DNA from: Caprimulgus europaeus
Taxonomy: Eukaryota; Chordata; Aves; Caprimulgiformes; Caprimulgidae
Length of the DNA stretch: 64,000 bases
Reading direction: 5' to 3'
NCBI GenBank assembly: GCA_907165065.1
Contig: OU015532.1
Location: 32,473,339 to 32,537,338, forward strand
The notes beneath the pieces were generated by a model, which saw only the letters and a program-made list of their open reading frames with translations, made no database searches and was not told the DNA's origin. Each line of letters begins with the position of its first letter. Position 1 is the first letter of the stretch. Below, piece after piece: positions 37,963 to 49,544 of this stretch. The translations under genes were made by a program, and so were the position numbers.

Positions 37963-40942
37963 GAAGCTTCATTCTGAAGCTAAAAGAAAAACAGAGTTAC
38001 AGTCCTTCAGGTAAGGGGATATGCTGTAGTTCTGCAGAATACATCCGGTTCACCACAGATGACTAGTTTCTACTTTTACCTATGTTGCCCAATGTTCTAC
38101 CCCTCCTGCTGTCATCTCTCCACAGACCCCACCTCTTGACTCTTGTAGGCTGGCTGCCTTCCCACTAGGTAACAGGAACACCCGCTGCTCTAGAGCCTGC
38201 CCCTGCCATCCACTGAGTCCCCTGACTCACCCAATTACTTTTAACCACAGGCTTGGATTTACCATGTGGGGTTTTCTGAGCTGAGGGCTAGAACAATCAG
38301 CAAGAGAAGAACCATATGCAGCGGACAGCAGAGCACAATTCTGGCTCTCATACCACTGCAGCCTGAGAAATACAAAAGTCCAGGACACGACTCCCCTCTC
38401 CATATAGTTCAGTACATTGTATCATGCACTTTCTTACAAGTTACAATCTCTGTCTTGTATCTGTAAAGCAGACTTAATGACTTTAGCCATGCACTGAGGA
38501 TGAATGCCAGCACTTGTCACTAATAGCCTCATGTGTTCAGTTTATGCTACGTATCTTTCAATCTTATGTTTGAAGATTACTTCCTATATAATACTTCAGG
38601 TATCCTGCATAGTTAGAGCTGCCATGGACTGCAAACACCCTGCTCATTAGTCCTTTATCAAGCTTTTTATCAGTGACATTCCTAGGGACTTTGGTGGTAC
38701 AACTGCATAGCTACGGTAGTTAGATTTCCTGCTCTCCAGGCCTGCATGACATTTCTTCAACCTAAATTCTGAGGTCATATTTCTCAGAAGCAGTTTATTG
38801 TCTCAAATATAATTTTAAGTATATTGCACAGAAGCCATTTCCACAGTCCCATGTGCTCCTGCAGCAAAGGCTAAGTTTTGCTTTTGAATGATAAATCTTA
38901 GACCCTGCTAACCACCAATATCTCTATTTCACCCCTCTTCTGGTGAAACTGACAGAAAGCGAACCTTTCTAAATCTGGACCTCCCTCCTGATTTTACAAA
39001 ATTACAGGACGTACAGGCAAGTTCTGAGTTTGCTTCTTGGATCTCAACCCTGCAAACACTATGCCTCTCAGAGATGTGCTTTGGTAGAATTAGTTAAAAT
39101 GGCATAAGATAGTATTGCTTCCCAGGTTTAAGCTCTACCTCCTGGCCAAAGATTGTGTCAAGAAATGTTTAGGTTAGAGGTGAGGTTAGTTTATGCTGAG
39201 ATAACAGACTATGAACTGGGGTAGGAGAGACACAAACACATGCCCTGCTCTACTATGAAGACAGTAAGCTCTGTGAAGGAGTCTGGAATACTGCTGTGGG
39301 CATTAATCTCTCAAATGTATTCATTTAAATCCACCAGATATTACTTGTCAGAACCCTTAGGCACTCAACTTATTTTACATGGTTGATTGACAGTGTTTTT
39401 TGTGTTGTTTAGGCTACTTACATGTGTAAACCCACTTGCTTGCCTAGACCTGTTTGGCATGAAGGCTGAAGTCTGCTGGACAGTTTTGGTGGGCTAAATC
39501 TGTCTAACTAATAAATTTATACAGTTGTAGGAGGAGAACAATGGCTGAGCACAAGTATGTCACTCAGCCTGACAAGCCCAAGGACACTGAAGAAGACATT
39601 TTACAAAAACAGTACAACTCATGGTAAATGACAGGCCAATCAACTTACCAAAATTAAATACTATCAGTTCAAAAGATGATGGAAGCAAAAATGAGACACA
39701 TTTCAAAGGTCTGAGCATGAGCAGCTGCAAAAATAAAAGCTGGATTTCAAGTTCTGCTCTTATCTGAAATATATTGCCTGCAGAGAACCTTCAGGGGGAA
39801 AAAAAAAAGAGAAAAAAAGCCAAATGATGAAACCCCACCAAAACACATTAGAACTAAAAGAAGAAAAGGGGGATAAAAGATAAAAGAGCTGAAAAGTGTC
39901 ATTTTTAGTGTTACCAAATGCATATTCATTTTTTTCTTCTTGGTTTCTGGAATCAGGCAATTAAATGACCATCTCAGCTTCAGTGTTATGAGTCTGTATC
40001 ATTGCAGAGAAGTTAGAAAATGACATTTTAAAAGATTTTGTGTTTAGGTAGTAAATCAAAATGGATCACATATCTGGATGTTCCCAAGTTTATCTTTCTA
40101 AAAAAAAAGGTAGTGATGAACTCTTTGAAGGTCTCAATGGTCATATTCTGATTGCCCCTACTACTACATGAAAAAGTAACTGCATTTCCAACTTTGCCTT
40201 TCATAACTCTGACCTGTCTTCCCTGTTTCCTTTTCATGGCTGTGCATCCAGACAGAAGTCTATGGATGCTGGAGACATTGAACTCTACTGGCAACCAGAC
40301 TCACATATAAAAAAAGAGATAAATCTCTTGGAAAATTATTTTTCATATACAGGGAAAACTGAAGGCCACTGGGTGCTGAACTTCTTTATATATAAGATGG
40401 TGAGGCAGCAAGGCATTTGTGGGAGGCTGTGGCCTACAGCAAAAGCAGATTGGCCTGTTTCCACAACACCCATGCAAAATTTATTGAAATTAATATGAGT
40501 CATTGAATGCATTTCAGAGCATTTTTAAGAGAGATCTAAAGGTGCAGCAATATAGCTGAGTGTAATGGACTGAAAAACTGTGGTGGTACTGAACAATTGC
40601 TGCTGTGTAACATCAACGATCCATTAGATTAAATGATGGATCAAAACACACACGCACCAAGCAAACAATTGACTTATATTTTCATTAACTACAGGAAATC
40701 GTACTAACTACAATTCATGTTGAAAAATCATACAAAAATGCAGTGTTATAAACTGAACATTGTCAAGTACAAAGACATTTTGCCATGTTAGGAATGTTTA
40801 TTTTCTTACTAACTAGCTTATTGTTTTCAAGCATTACATTCCCAGTATGGCCACAGCAAACACACTGGTATCTGAAACAGAAAGTACAGCAGCAGAATTT
40901 GTTTCCAGTTGTACCCTCTGAGTGTGCACTACGACAGCTCTG
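37963..40942. other. Sequence left of the CpG island, no gene seen
   Basis: 38090-38350 is moderately GC-rich and unclassified. The rest is AT-rich. An A/G-rich tract at 39798-39880 carries A runs. No exon is supported. Confidence 0.5.
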
Positions 40943-40999
40943 TTTTATTCTTTATTTATTATTTTTTATTTATTATTTAATTATTATTATTATTTATTT
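40943..40999 (+). repeat. (TTA/TTTA)n microsatellite
   Basis: This is a mix of TTTA and TTA units just left of the CpG island, so base composition changes abruptly within about 50 bp. Confidence 0.9.
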
Positions 41000-41599
41000 G
41001 AAGCTTTATATCGATGCTGTAGCAGGACGCAGTGCCGTTCAGGAAGCTAGCAGAGGGCTCCAGCAGCCATTCCCACACCTGGGTGACCCAGCCGCCCATC
41101 CATCCGCGCCGCGGTCTCTCAGAGCCCTTTGGAAAACCAGACCCGTCCCCCTTCACCGCGGGCTTTATGCGACGAGGTGCGAACGTGTTTCTGTTTCCCT
41201 CAGCACATTCAGCGCTGCACAGCTCACGGCAGAGCTCAAAGGACGCTGCCTGAATTAACGTTGCAGGTTTGCCCGCCTGAACTCTTATCCCCGGCGCCGG
41301 GCGCCTCCGCCCGCCCAGCGCCCGCTCCAGCGTTTGGGGTTTCTTTGTTCCCTCCCCTCCAGCGATCCCAAACTCCCGTCCCAACGTGCTTATTTCCTCC
41401 TGCCTCCCAAACCAGCTTCCTGCCACCCCTTCTCCCCGGCCGCCCAACCGCGCCCCACCCGCTGCCGCCGCCACCGCCGCTGCTGCTTCGCGGGCGGCCC
41501 GGGACGGTGGCGGTAGCGGCGGCGGGGCCGGGGCCGGGGGGCGGCCCGCGGGCGGCCCCGATTGGCGCAGCCGGCGCACGTGGGGCCGCCCTCACGCCT

Positions 41600-41725
41600 C
41601 GGCGCTGGCAGGGCGGCGGGCGCTGCCGCGGGGCGCGGAACGGCACTGAAGAGCACGGAATAGCACGCCGCGCATCGCCCGCGCTGCGGCGGCCAGAAGC
41701 GGAGCCGAGCCGAGCCGACGGGAAG
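41600..41725 (+). other. Probable non-coding first exon (start approximate)
   Basis: The segment right of the CCAAT/E-box pair ends at GGGAAG|GTAGGC (donor GT at 41726-41727), just after three tandem GAGCC units (41702-41716). No ATG with a long frame lies before the donor. It would therefore be a 5' UTR exon, with the start codon in a later exon. The transcription start is a guess, and the left end given here is only nominal. Confidence 0.4.
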
Positions 41726-41797
41726 GTAGGCGTGGGGGCGGCGGCCCCCGTGCTGCGGGTCGCGGTCGCCGCGGGATGTTCCGCCCGCCGCGGAGCC

Positions 41798-41911
41798 ATG
41801 GGTGCGGTGGAGGATCTCTCCGGGGGAAGCCCCGCTGGGGCTGCCGGGGAGCCGCCGGAGGAGCTCTCTGGAGCGCTCTGTCTCTCTGAGTCTCTCTCTC
41901 TCTCTCTCTGA
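41798..41911 (+). CDS. Short ORF (37 aa) with strong Kozak context inside the CpG island
   Basis: The ATG at 41798 sits in GGAGCCATGGG, a near-ideal Kozak context. The 37-codon frame is rich in Gly, Ala, Glu and Ser and ends inside the CT repeat. It lies after the candidate donor at 41726. It would therefore be translated only if transcription starts further right or that donor is skipped. It could be an upstream ORF, an alternative N terminus that splices out before the CT repeat, or chance. There is no homology that I recognise. Confidence 0.15.
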   Translation: MGAVEDLSGGSPAGAAGEPPEELSGALCLSESLSLSL

Positions 41912-41918
41912 GAGAGCG
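41880..41918 (+). repeat. CT-rich microsatellite with GAGAGAG end
   Basis: (TC)n units are interrupted once by GAG and end in GAGAGAG, so the right end can fold back on the CT run. It lies inside the CpG island. Such tracts are common in 5' UTRs and promoters. Confidence 0.9.
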
Positions 41919-42450
41919 CGGCAGCGAGTTAACGATTAACTCCACAGCGGTGTTCCCCGCCTCGACCCCGCGGCCGGGAGCACCGTGGGCGCCCTGGGGG
42001 CGTCGGGCCGGGGCGGGCGGGTCTTCGCCCCCGAGGGGAGGCGGCTGTTCCCGGGCCGCGCGGCGAAGCGGGGGCGGCCGCTGCCGGAGCCCGCGGAGCC
42101 GCCGCGGCCGTGGGGTGTCGTCCGCCGAGCGGCTGGAGCGATCGGTGCGCCTGGCAGCGCAGCTCTTTTCCCCGTGCCGTCGGGGGCTGGCGGAGCGCAG
42201 CGGCCCGGGGCGGCGGGTGGGTCCCGGTCCCGCAGCCACCCCCAGCAAGAGGCTTCGCTCTGACAGGGGCTCAAAGGGCTGCGCGCTGCCGGGAGCCGCC
42301 GGTGGAGCCCGGCTGTAGTCGTTCCCCCGGGGAGATTCTCCGGTTGGTGAAAAGCAGCACAAAACCGTCTGGCAACGCTGAGCGGATCCGCTGGTCTCTT
42401 TCCAGCACGGTGTTTGAGGAGTAACCTTGACAGTGACACAGCCAGCGCTG

Positions 42451-45400
42451 CCTCCCCTGCCTTCGGTTTGCACGAGCTTTGCTAATGGGAAACTAAAACT
42501 TAACACACCAGTCTTCTTTATCCTCTTGTGTTGCACTGATGCTGCTGAAGTCTGAAGTTCAAGGAAATATTTAACGTTATTTAGAGAAATGTGTTATTCT
42601 TTTTTCATTTTATTTTGCCCTCTGTCAGACAGGGGAATTTGTGTTTTAGGAATTACATCACTTTGCAAGTCCCTCTATCTTTCTCTAAATATAAGCTGCC
42701 TTTTAGGATGTCTCCAGCTTGGCTCCTTTCTTTTGTGAGTCAGAACTAGTGTTACTGTGTTTCATTGCTTGAACAGACTCCACAGACCCGTGACACTGCT
42801 CTTAAAGAGTTACAGGAGTTGTTGCTCATCTGATAGGGATCATCTAGCATCTCTTTGTGCTTGACATTACTGAGGCAGATGGTACCTTATCCTTTTCCAT
42901 CCTATAATGCTGGAAGATGACAATATAGTATCTTGATTCTCTTTTGATTATGACATCTTACCAAAGCTGCAGCATCTCACTGTAGAGGAGGTCTCTGACC
43001 TGTCCTCTCCTATAAAAGAGAGGAGTAAGCAGAGAGCAGGGAGGCTGTACCTTGCTGGTGGTGCACTGAGTTAGCAAGTCATAGGTTTGTTTCTTTTCCA
43101 CATCTGTGGTTTCCAAGCACCTGACTCCTGAGTTATTCTTTAAGTGTAGTTAGCTGTTTTAATGAGGCCTTAAAAACTCTAAGTGTGGTGTTTTTCAGTA
43201 ATGAACACAAAAGAAAGACTTGTGATAGTTCATGAGTGTGAATAATTGTGATGCTGAGTTGGGAGTTTTTCCCTCATTCTCTGTGAAATACAATTTTACG
43301 GTTTCTTGCCCCTAGGAAGAGTGATCCCCATGGGGTTGGTGGTAGTCTGCTTGAGAAATTACTTGGAAAAGGTCTCTTTCAGTGAAATGTCTTAGGGCCT
43401 TTCTGCCTGGGGGAATGCAGTTATGGTGTAGTTGTGCCACACTAATTTCCCTTGTGCATCTTCTTTATTTCTTTTAAGAAGTCTTACAACTTGGATGGCA
43501 CCTTTAAAGATGCACTATGGTAACTCAATGAAAATAAAAATACTGTGACGTTTTTGGAGTGGAATGAAAACACTATTTTGGAAGTTAGCCCAATCACCAT
43601 TTTGTGATAGCTTCTCCAGGTGAAGGAATTTCCAGGTGGAAAAAGTTTATGAAGAGTTGTGCTATGCAAAGGAAGGAGTGCTTTAGCCTTGAGTAAGTGT
43701 TTACTGTGGCCACTGAGGTTGCTGTTAACTTGCACACGTTGATTTCTCAATCTCCATTTCATTTATCTTGAACTTTCAGAGAGTCCCTCTAGACATAGTC
43801 TGGCTCTGAACACCTAGGTTTAGGAAAGTGTGATGATAACACAATAACACGTGCTATAGAAGAACCAAAGAGAAATATTTTTGTTTTTTTCTTCCAGGTG
43901 TGCATTCAGATCACTTCAATCTTGTGTGCATCTGGGATTTTTAGACACTGAGGATAATACAAATTATTTATAAAATCCTCAGTATGAAAGGGTTGTTTTG
44001 GTTTTTTTTCCCTCTCCTAGTTGAATATTTTCTCATTACACTACTTCAGGCTATTTATACTGAAAGTTCATTTCTTAAATAAGGTGAATTTATTCACCTT
44101 ATTTATTTATTTTATAATAGATGCTTCTTGTGTTTGTACTGTTGTTAGTAGATTAAAACATACATTTTAGAGAGCATAAAAAGACTTTAAAAAAAAAAAG
44201 AAGTTTTTAAAACTGGGATAAGATGGTATCTGTTTTATTATGAATAAAATTTTGTGAAATGCTGGAAAATAGTAGCTCTTGGTCTGTTTTGGGGGGAGGT
44301 ATGCTGTCTGAATAATAGTGCATTTGTTCTTTCTGTCTGTTTCTTCCTTTGTAACTTAATGTTTCTTTCCAGTCTACAACTGGTAAGTTAACATTGCCAA
44401 GCTTGTACAAAAGTGTTTTAATCACAGTTTTGGAAGCCTGTGTTTGGGTAATGTGGTGGTAAGAGAAATTGATTCCTCCTATTTTTAACCAAACAGGAAT
44501 GCTATAGGTAATGTGTGTACAGAGACAAACCGAGTCCTTCAAGAGAACAGTTAATTTGCTTAGTCCTTGATTGGCAGTCTCTAGTGATGTTGGGGATTTG
44601 GAAAATGGATGAACTAAAAAGCCTTGGTATTAATTTGTATTGTAGCCAGATATGCCAGTGTATTCATTAATACACTTTTGCATATGACTGCAGCAGGCAG
44701 TGCTTTGTTAACTTTATGGAAGCATGTTTAAATTTGGGCTTTTGGTTTGAATATTTTTTGCTGTTCTGAGTCAGGACACATTAACTAAGGTAATTGTGGT
44801 ATCTCATCAGTGCTAATAAACTTCACCTGATTTTTTTCTGGCTGCTTCTTGTGTGGCATTCCTTGGTTATACACATCTTTAATAGGGAAGATATATAATA
44901 ACTAAAGTTGGAGAAAAGGAGAGCAAAATAGTAATAACAATTCAAAATAAGAAGTATGTAACAAAGAGAAGGGACTGTTGGTTTTGCTGCTTAAATGATG
45001 TCACTGAACATTTAGATTGTGACGTGAAGGGGGTAATTCTGGTTTTTAGGGAGTTGGGGGGGAAGGACATTGCCTCTTCCTGCCCTTTTCCCCCCCTCGC
45101 CCCACCTCCTCTGAGTAAGCTGCTATCACAGACATGAATGATGGTTTCTCAGGAAGCAAGTGCATTTCTGAGGCTATATATAGCAGAAAATAAACTCATG
45201 AAATGTACTCATGAGGTAATTGAGGGGGGGAAAAAGACCAGACCATTTTACAAAATCATTGTATTCCACTCTTTCCAAAATGCCAGTACCCTCATTCAAT
45301 CCTGAAAAATCTTTTTCTAATGGTCCATTTTCTTTCTCCAGTATGCATTTGCTGGAGGCCCAGTTGACTTTTGGTATGTGCTGTTCACTGTGACACTCTA

Positions 45401-47341
45401 GAGCTCATAGGTGAACATAAAGATGGGATTTTTCCATCTTAAGCTTAGGCAGGCATCCTCTGCACCTGAGGTCTTTGGCACGGGTGATGCTGTGGGGCTT
45501 TTTTGTCATAAATATAAAAGATACTAATTGCTTTGCAAGTGAGACTGCAGGGTTGTAGGTTAGCTCAAGAGTATTCTGTGTTCCTACTTTCTCTTTCATA
45601 GTTTTTCTTTGCTAGGTAGTGTTGGGAAAGGATTGCTGGCTGTGTGGGAGTACTGCGGGTCTGGGAGCAGTTTGGGTCGTAATGATCCTGGAAAGGTGGG
45701 CTGTGCTCTTTACAAGATAGCACTTACACTGGATTTCTGATGCTTGGAAGACCTAGGTTTATATATGTGTGTGTGTTTAAGTTGTGAGCTTCTGACGTTT
45801 GTGCATAGATCCCAGTTAGTGGTAATGCAATGACAGTAGCCCCAAGGGAAAAAATCTAGATGTTTCTGATCTGTAACACTTTTATTTCCTTAATAAAAGA
45901 GGAGCATTATGAGTGTTTAAGATTGCTCAGCTGTGCAGAATTCTTACCGATAGTTATGAACACAAGTTAGTAAAAGTTTTACTGTCATGAGGTGTTAGGA
46001 TTAAAGTCCAGCACTGAAAGCTAAACTTACTCTTTCTTGCCCTTTGAACTAGGTTCTAGTCTTGCTGTAGACATGAGTGTGAGCTCCAAGAGTCTCGTCC
46101 CTCTCTTCTCCCTTGACTATCTTTTGTGGCAAATACCAGACACTTTCCATTCATTTACTTTTCTTAAAGACTGCATGTAATTTTTAGATCTGTGAAGTTT
46201 CCAGGTAGCATAAAACTCAGGTTGTGTAATTACAGACAGATCTGTTAATAATAGGAGAAAACCCCAAATTACATATCTAGATGAAACACTTGGGATGGAG
46301 GGACTTTGCAAAACAGGTTTCTGGGTAGATTCAGTTTGTCTTGTCTCTGCATAAACCACTTTAGTTAAACCTTTATCAGTAATAAGTAATAAACTTGTTT
46401 TGAATTAGATTTCAGTACAAGAAATTAACATACTCCTACTCCAGTTAAATGGAACCAAAATAAACCTGGGTAAATCATAAATAAAATGGTACTTTTGTGG
46501 TAACAATTCCTTTTGCTTGAAACATCACCATAAAGTAAAATTGGCAATGTAACTTTTAGAAAATTTGGTGCTTGACTGCAATTCATCTGCAGAAAAGATC
46601 TTAAATTCTTAAAATTTCTTCTTGGTAACTGTGCTGGCCAACAAGTTTTTTATTTATGCACTTTGGTTTTAGGTCTCCTTTTTAGAGGCAATTCTGTGCT
46701 ATGCATGCAGGCTGTTTTAGAAAACACTCTCTTTTATCTTGCAATTGCTTGCTCACAGAACCAAAACTGTAATTCCCTAACTTTGTTTACAGTTTTTCAG
46801 AGGATTGTTGAAGTGCAAAATTGGGAAGTGTTTCAATTCCATTTCTACCTTTCCATTTGCTGGTGTATTTTGGAGGAGGAGAAGAACAAGCACTTGGCCA
46901 TATGCAGTCCACACTTGGAAACTCCCTCTTGGTAATTAATAGAAGCTCTAGGATGTTCACAAGCTTCCTCTTGAATTGTTTGCCTTTGTGGGTCATTAGC
47001 TGAGCGTATCGACTTTCTGTCTTCATTTAAAGAGACACAAAGCTCAGGTCATTGTTGTTAGTCATATATAGAAAGAGATAATATGATGAATTATTGACAG
47101 ATTGGTGTTACTCTGTTAGGAGCTCCTGCTAGCTCATTCTTGAGCTTGTGTGGCAGGTTCCTGACACTGTAATAAAAAGGACCCAAACGTTCTGATATGC
47201 TCAGAGGTTAGTGACTAGTCTGTTAGCACCTCTGTGACTTTTAAATAAGCACTTCAATTAGTTTTGTGGAGTGAGAATTTGTCCACTGTAGGTTAATAAA
47301 CAGCTCTATCCTCTAACAGAATACACTTTGCTTTTCTGTAG
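42451..47341. other. Probable first-intron sequence, no gene seen
   Basis: Repeat-poor sequence that looks T- and G-rich on the plus strand. It holds a perfect 13-bp inverted repeat at 44076-44105 and a few G or C runs near 45055-45090 and 45223. I find no CR1 or LTR. Confidence 0.45.
44076..44105. repeat. Perfect 13-bp inverted repeat with a 4-nt loop
   Basis: The arm TAAATAAGGTGAA (44076-44088) is the exact reverse complement of 44093-44105, with loop TTTA. It is the best hairpin that I noticed in the window outside simple repeats. Confidence 0.95.
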
Positions 47342-47489
47342 GACTTGGTGTTGGGTCATTAGCCTTTCGGGCAGCATGCACTGGAGAAGGGATGGATGCT
47401 CAGAGGAGATGTGCCCCACTTGTGCCTGGAAATGCAAAAGAACTTCTTACTGGCTTCCTGGTGGCCATCAGTTCCTCGTTGATAGGCAG
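47342..47489 (+). other. Candidate exon with a possible start codon
   Basis: The acceptor is good: 'ttgcttttctgtag' ends at 47341. The donor is CAG|GTACTA (GT at 47490-47491). The 148-nt segment is open throughout in the frame that begins after two bases. It contains an ATG at 47392 with G at -3 and +4. From there it encodes 32 codons and leaves two bases at the donor. The predicted start is a polar stretch and then a hydrophobic segment, GFLVAISSSLIG, which could be a signal anchor. The segment is GC-richer than its flanks. I do not recognise the protein. Confidence 0.3.
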
Positions 47490-49500
47490 GTACTACAAGT
47501 GGATTCTGTACCTGTGACCTTTGCCACTTTCCTTCACTGAATGCAAGTTATGAGGTGCAGAGAGACCAAAAAAGTGTCTGATGTCACTAACTATACATCT
47601 TTCCACTGGGAAAGACCAACAGAAGAATTTACATTCAGTTGCCCTCAATTTCTTAAAGACAGGTTTAGAGGCAGGTGTTGAAACTCAGAGTTCACAACTT
47701 AATCTTGTCGTTTTAAGTTCTACGTGTATACAGAAGTGATTGCACAAAGAAAGCAATCTGAATAAAAAATACAAAAAACCAGAAGATCAGAGTCACAGAA
47801 CAGATAAGGTTCCTTTTTTTTTTTTCTGAATCTATTGTACCTGTCTTGCTAGAAGAAAAACTATGTTAGGATTATATTTTTGTTTGTTTGTTTTAGAAGA
47901 TGAGGAAAGGAAATTGTTGCTTGTAAATTCCGATGTTCACTAGTTAAGACGGAAAGTCTAACTTAAGTTTTGTTTTGTTCTTTTCCCTTTGTTTTGTAAG
48001 CAGATGCCTGAGTGAGGTCAGGAAGGCATTCACAGGTGGAATGAAGTTCTTATTTTGTAGACCTGCAATTTTCCCAACTTAAGTTTTTTCTGAGCTGTTT
48101 TAAGTTGGGACCTTTCAGTATTCCATAGGCATCTTTCAGAAGTGTTGATGTTACTTCCCTCCTGTTTCTCTGTCGCTTCTTAGTGCTTTGCTTTCCTGTT
48201 GTTAGCAGGCTGCATTAACAAACCATACTGTATTAGAAATGGTGGAAGGATGAATCTGTTTCTAAGCAGAAGGAATGGAGTTCTTAGTTACTAGATCTGA
48301 AAAATTCCAAATTGTGCCCAAAATATTTATTTTTGTCTTGATCAGTATGGAATTCAATTTCAATATAAGCACACTTTCTTGACATTATTTGGGGAAGGAT
48401 TATTCTTGACTGGTTTTAATAAAATTGCAACTTAAGAGAATTGAATTCATGTGTGAGTAGTTAATTTAAACTTTGAAAGCATCAGTTTTACTGTAGCCTG
48501 TGTACATTTGCCGCTGTTCAGCAGTGACTGTCAGAGGAGTGAAGAATGATTCACCAGCATATGAAGTGCTGGATACTTTCTGCATTGCTAGTAGTATAGT
48601 AAGTTCTGTATTTGAAGAATGCAATCAAGACTGAATATTTACATGTCTTCAGTAATTTTTCTGCATGACAAACTAGTTTGACTATGTTATGTTAGCTGAC
48701 TGAGGTTCACATCACTTTCAATTTACCAGGGCCTGAAACATGCATACAGACATTCATGATTGAAGAGTGTTTTTTGAAGATTCTGACTTACTTTAATTCT
48801 AATGGAAATTAAAGAAAAGGCTATAGCTGACTTCACTGGGACTTGAATGGAGCAGCTAGGGATGCTTTATCCCATGGAGTTGCTTTACTTTTCTATCTCC
48901 TATGTACTTGGGTAGCTTTCAGACCTTCCTTTAATATGTAGCTACAGGCCTAGGTGACATGTTTCTCAGATGCTAAGACTTTAGTTACAGTATATAATCT
49001 ATTCATGAAATACCCAAATCTAAGACTAAGGATTTTTTACGGTTGCTGGTTGTATCTTACAAAGCTGTTAATTAAGCTGTAGTTGGACAGAAATTGCATC
49101 TGTGCTTCAGTTTGTGTTTAAAAGTAGTCGGTTATGTCAGACCTTGCATTGACTCTTGTGACTTGGCACTGTCCACTCCAGGTGCCTGATTGTCCCCTGA
49201 CCTGAGGTGTCCACGCTTCCTGTCTAGTCAGTGGAAGGAGTTTGAAGCCCTGAGGGCGTGAATCGAAGCACTGTAGTGTTTCACAAAATAGTAATGGCAT
49301 TACTTCAGCAAGCAGTATTAGAAAGCACGAACAGAAATAGTTTTATGTGACTTGGGAATAAGGCAACACGATTTTGTGACTGTACCAGCTACGTCTGTTG
49401 GGTTACATCCCATTTACACATCTTGACACACTACTGTCCCTGCATGCCCCAACTTGCCAAGGTAAAACTGAGCTGTGGGTGGTTCTTGTCTCCTGCCCAG
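47490..49500. other. Putative intron, nothing recognised
   Basis: This is T-rich sequence with TTTG-type low-complexity patches (for example 47876-47896). No repeat element or RNA gene is seen. Confidence 0.4.
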
Positions 49501-49544
49501 GCGGTCAGTGGTGTGGGGATGTCACTTGAGAAAGCTTTACGAAG
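49501..49544 (+). other. Candidate 44-nt exon
   Basis: The acceptor is strong: 'tcttgtctcctgcccag' ends at 49500. The donor is strong: GAAG|GTAAGAG (GT at 49545). It is open in the frame continued from the 47342-47489 segment. A second open frame has its own ATG at 49519 (G at -3). Its small size makes both readings weak on their own. Confidence 0.3.

Larger units (their letters stand above)
41030..42450 (+). promoter_or_regulatory. CpG island, probable promoter of a rightward gene
   Basis: About 1.4 kb is very GC-rich and dense in CpG, while CpG is scarce in the rest of the window. The densest part is about 41440-42320. It contains an inverted CCAAT box (ATTGG, 41561-41565), a CACGTG E-box (41577-41582) and several GC boxes (for example GGGGCGGG at 42010-42017). 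No TATA box is seen. An ordinary vertebrate housekeeping or developmental promoter looks like this. Direction is inferred as rightward. The CCAAT and E-box lie 140-165 bp before a good 5' splice site, and the sequence to the right is by eye G- and T-rich on the plus strand. Bidirectional firing cannot be excluded. Long frames on both strands are due to the lack of AT-rich stop codons and not to genes. Confidence 0.85.

Noticed and set aside
41236..42536. Long frames on both strands in the CpG island, up to 314 codons
   Set aside because: Very high GC content removes stop codons. The peptides are Arg/Pro/Gly/Ala-rich in every frame, overlap on both strands and show no domain.
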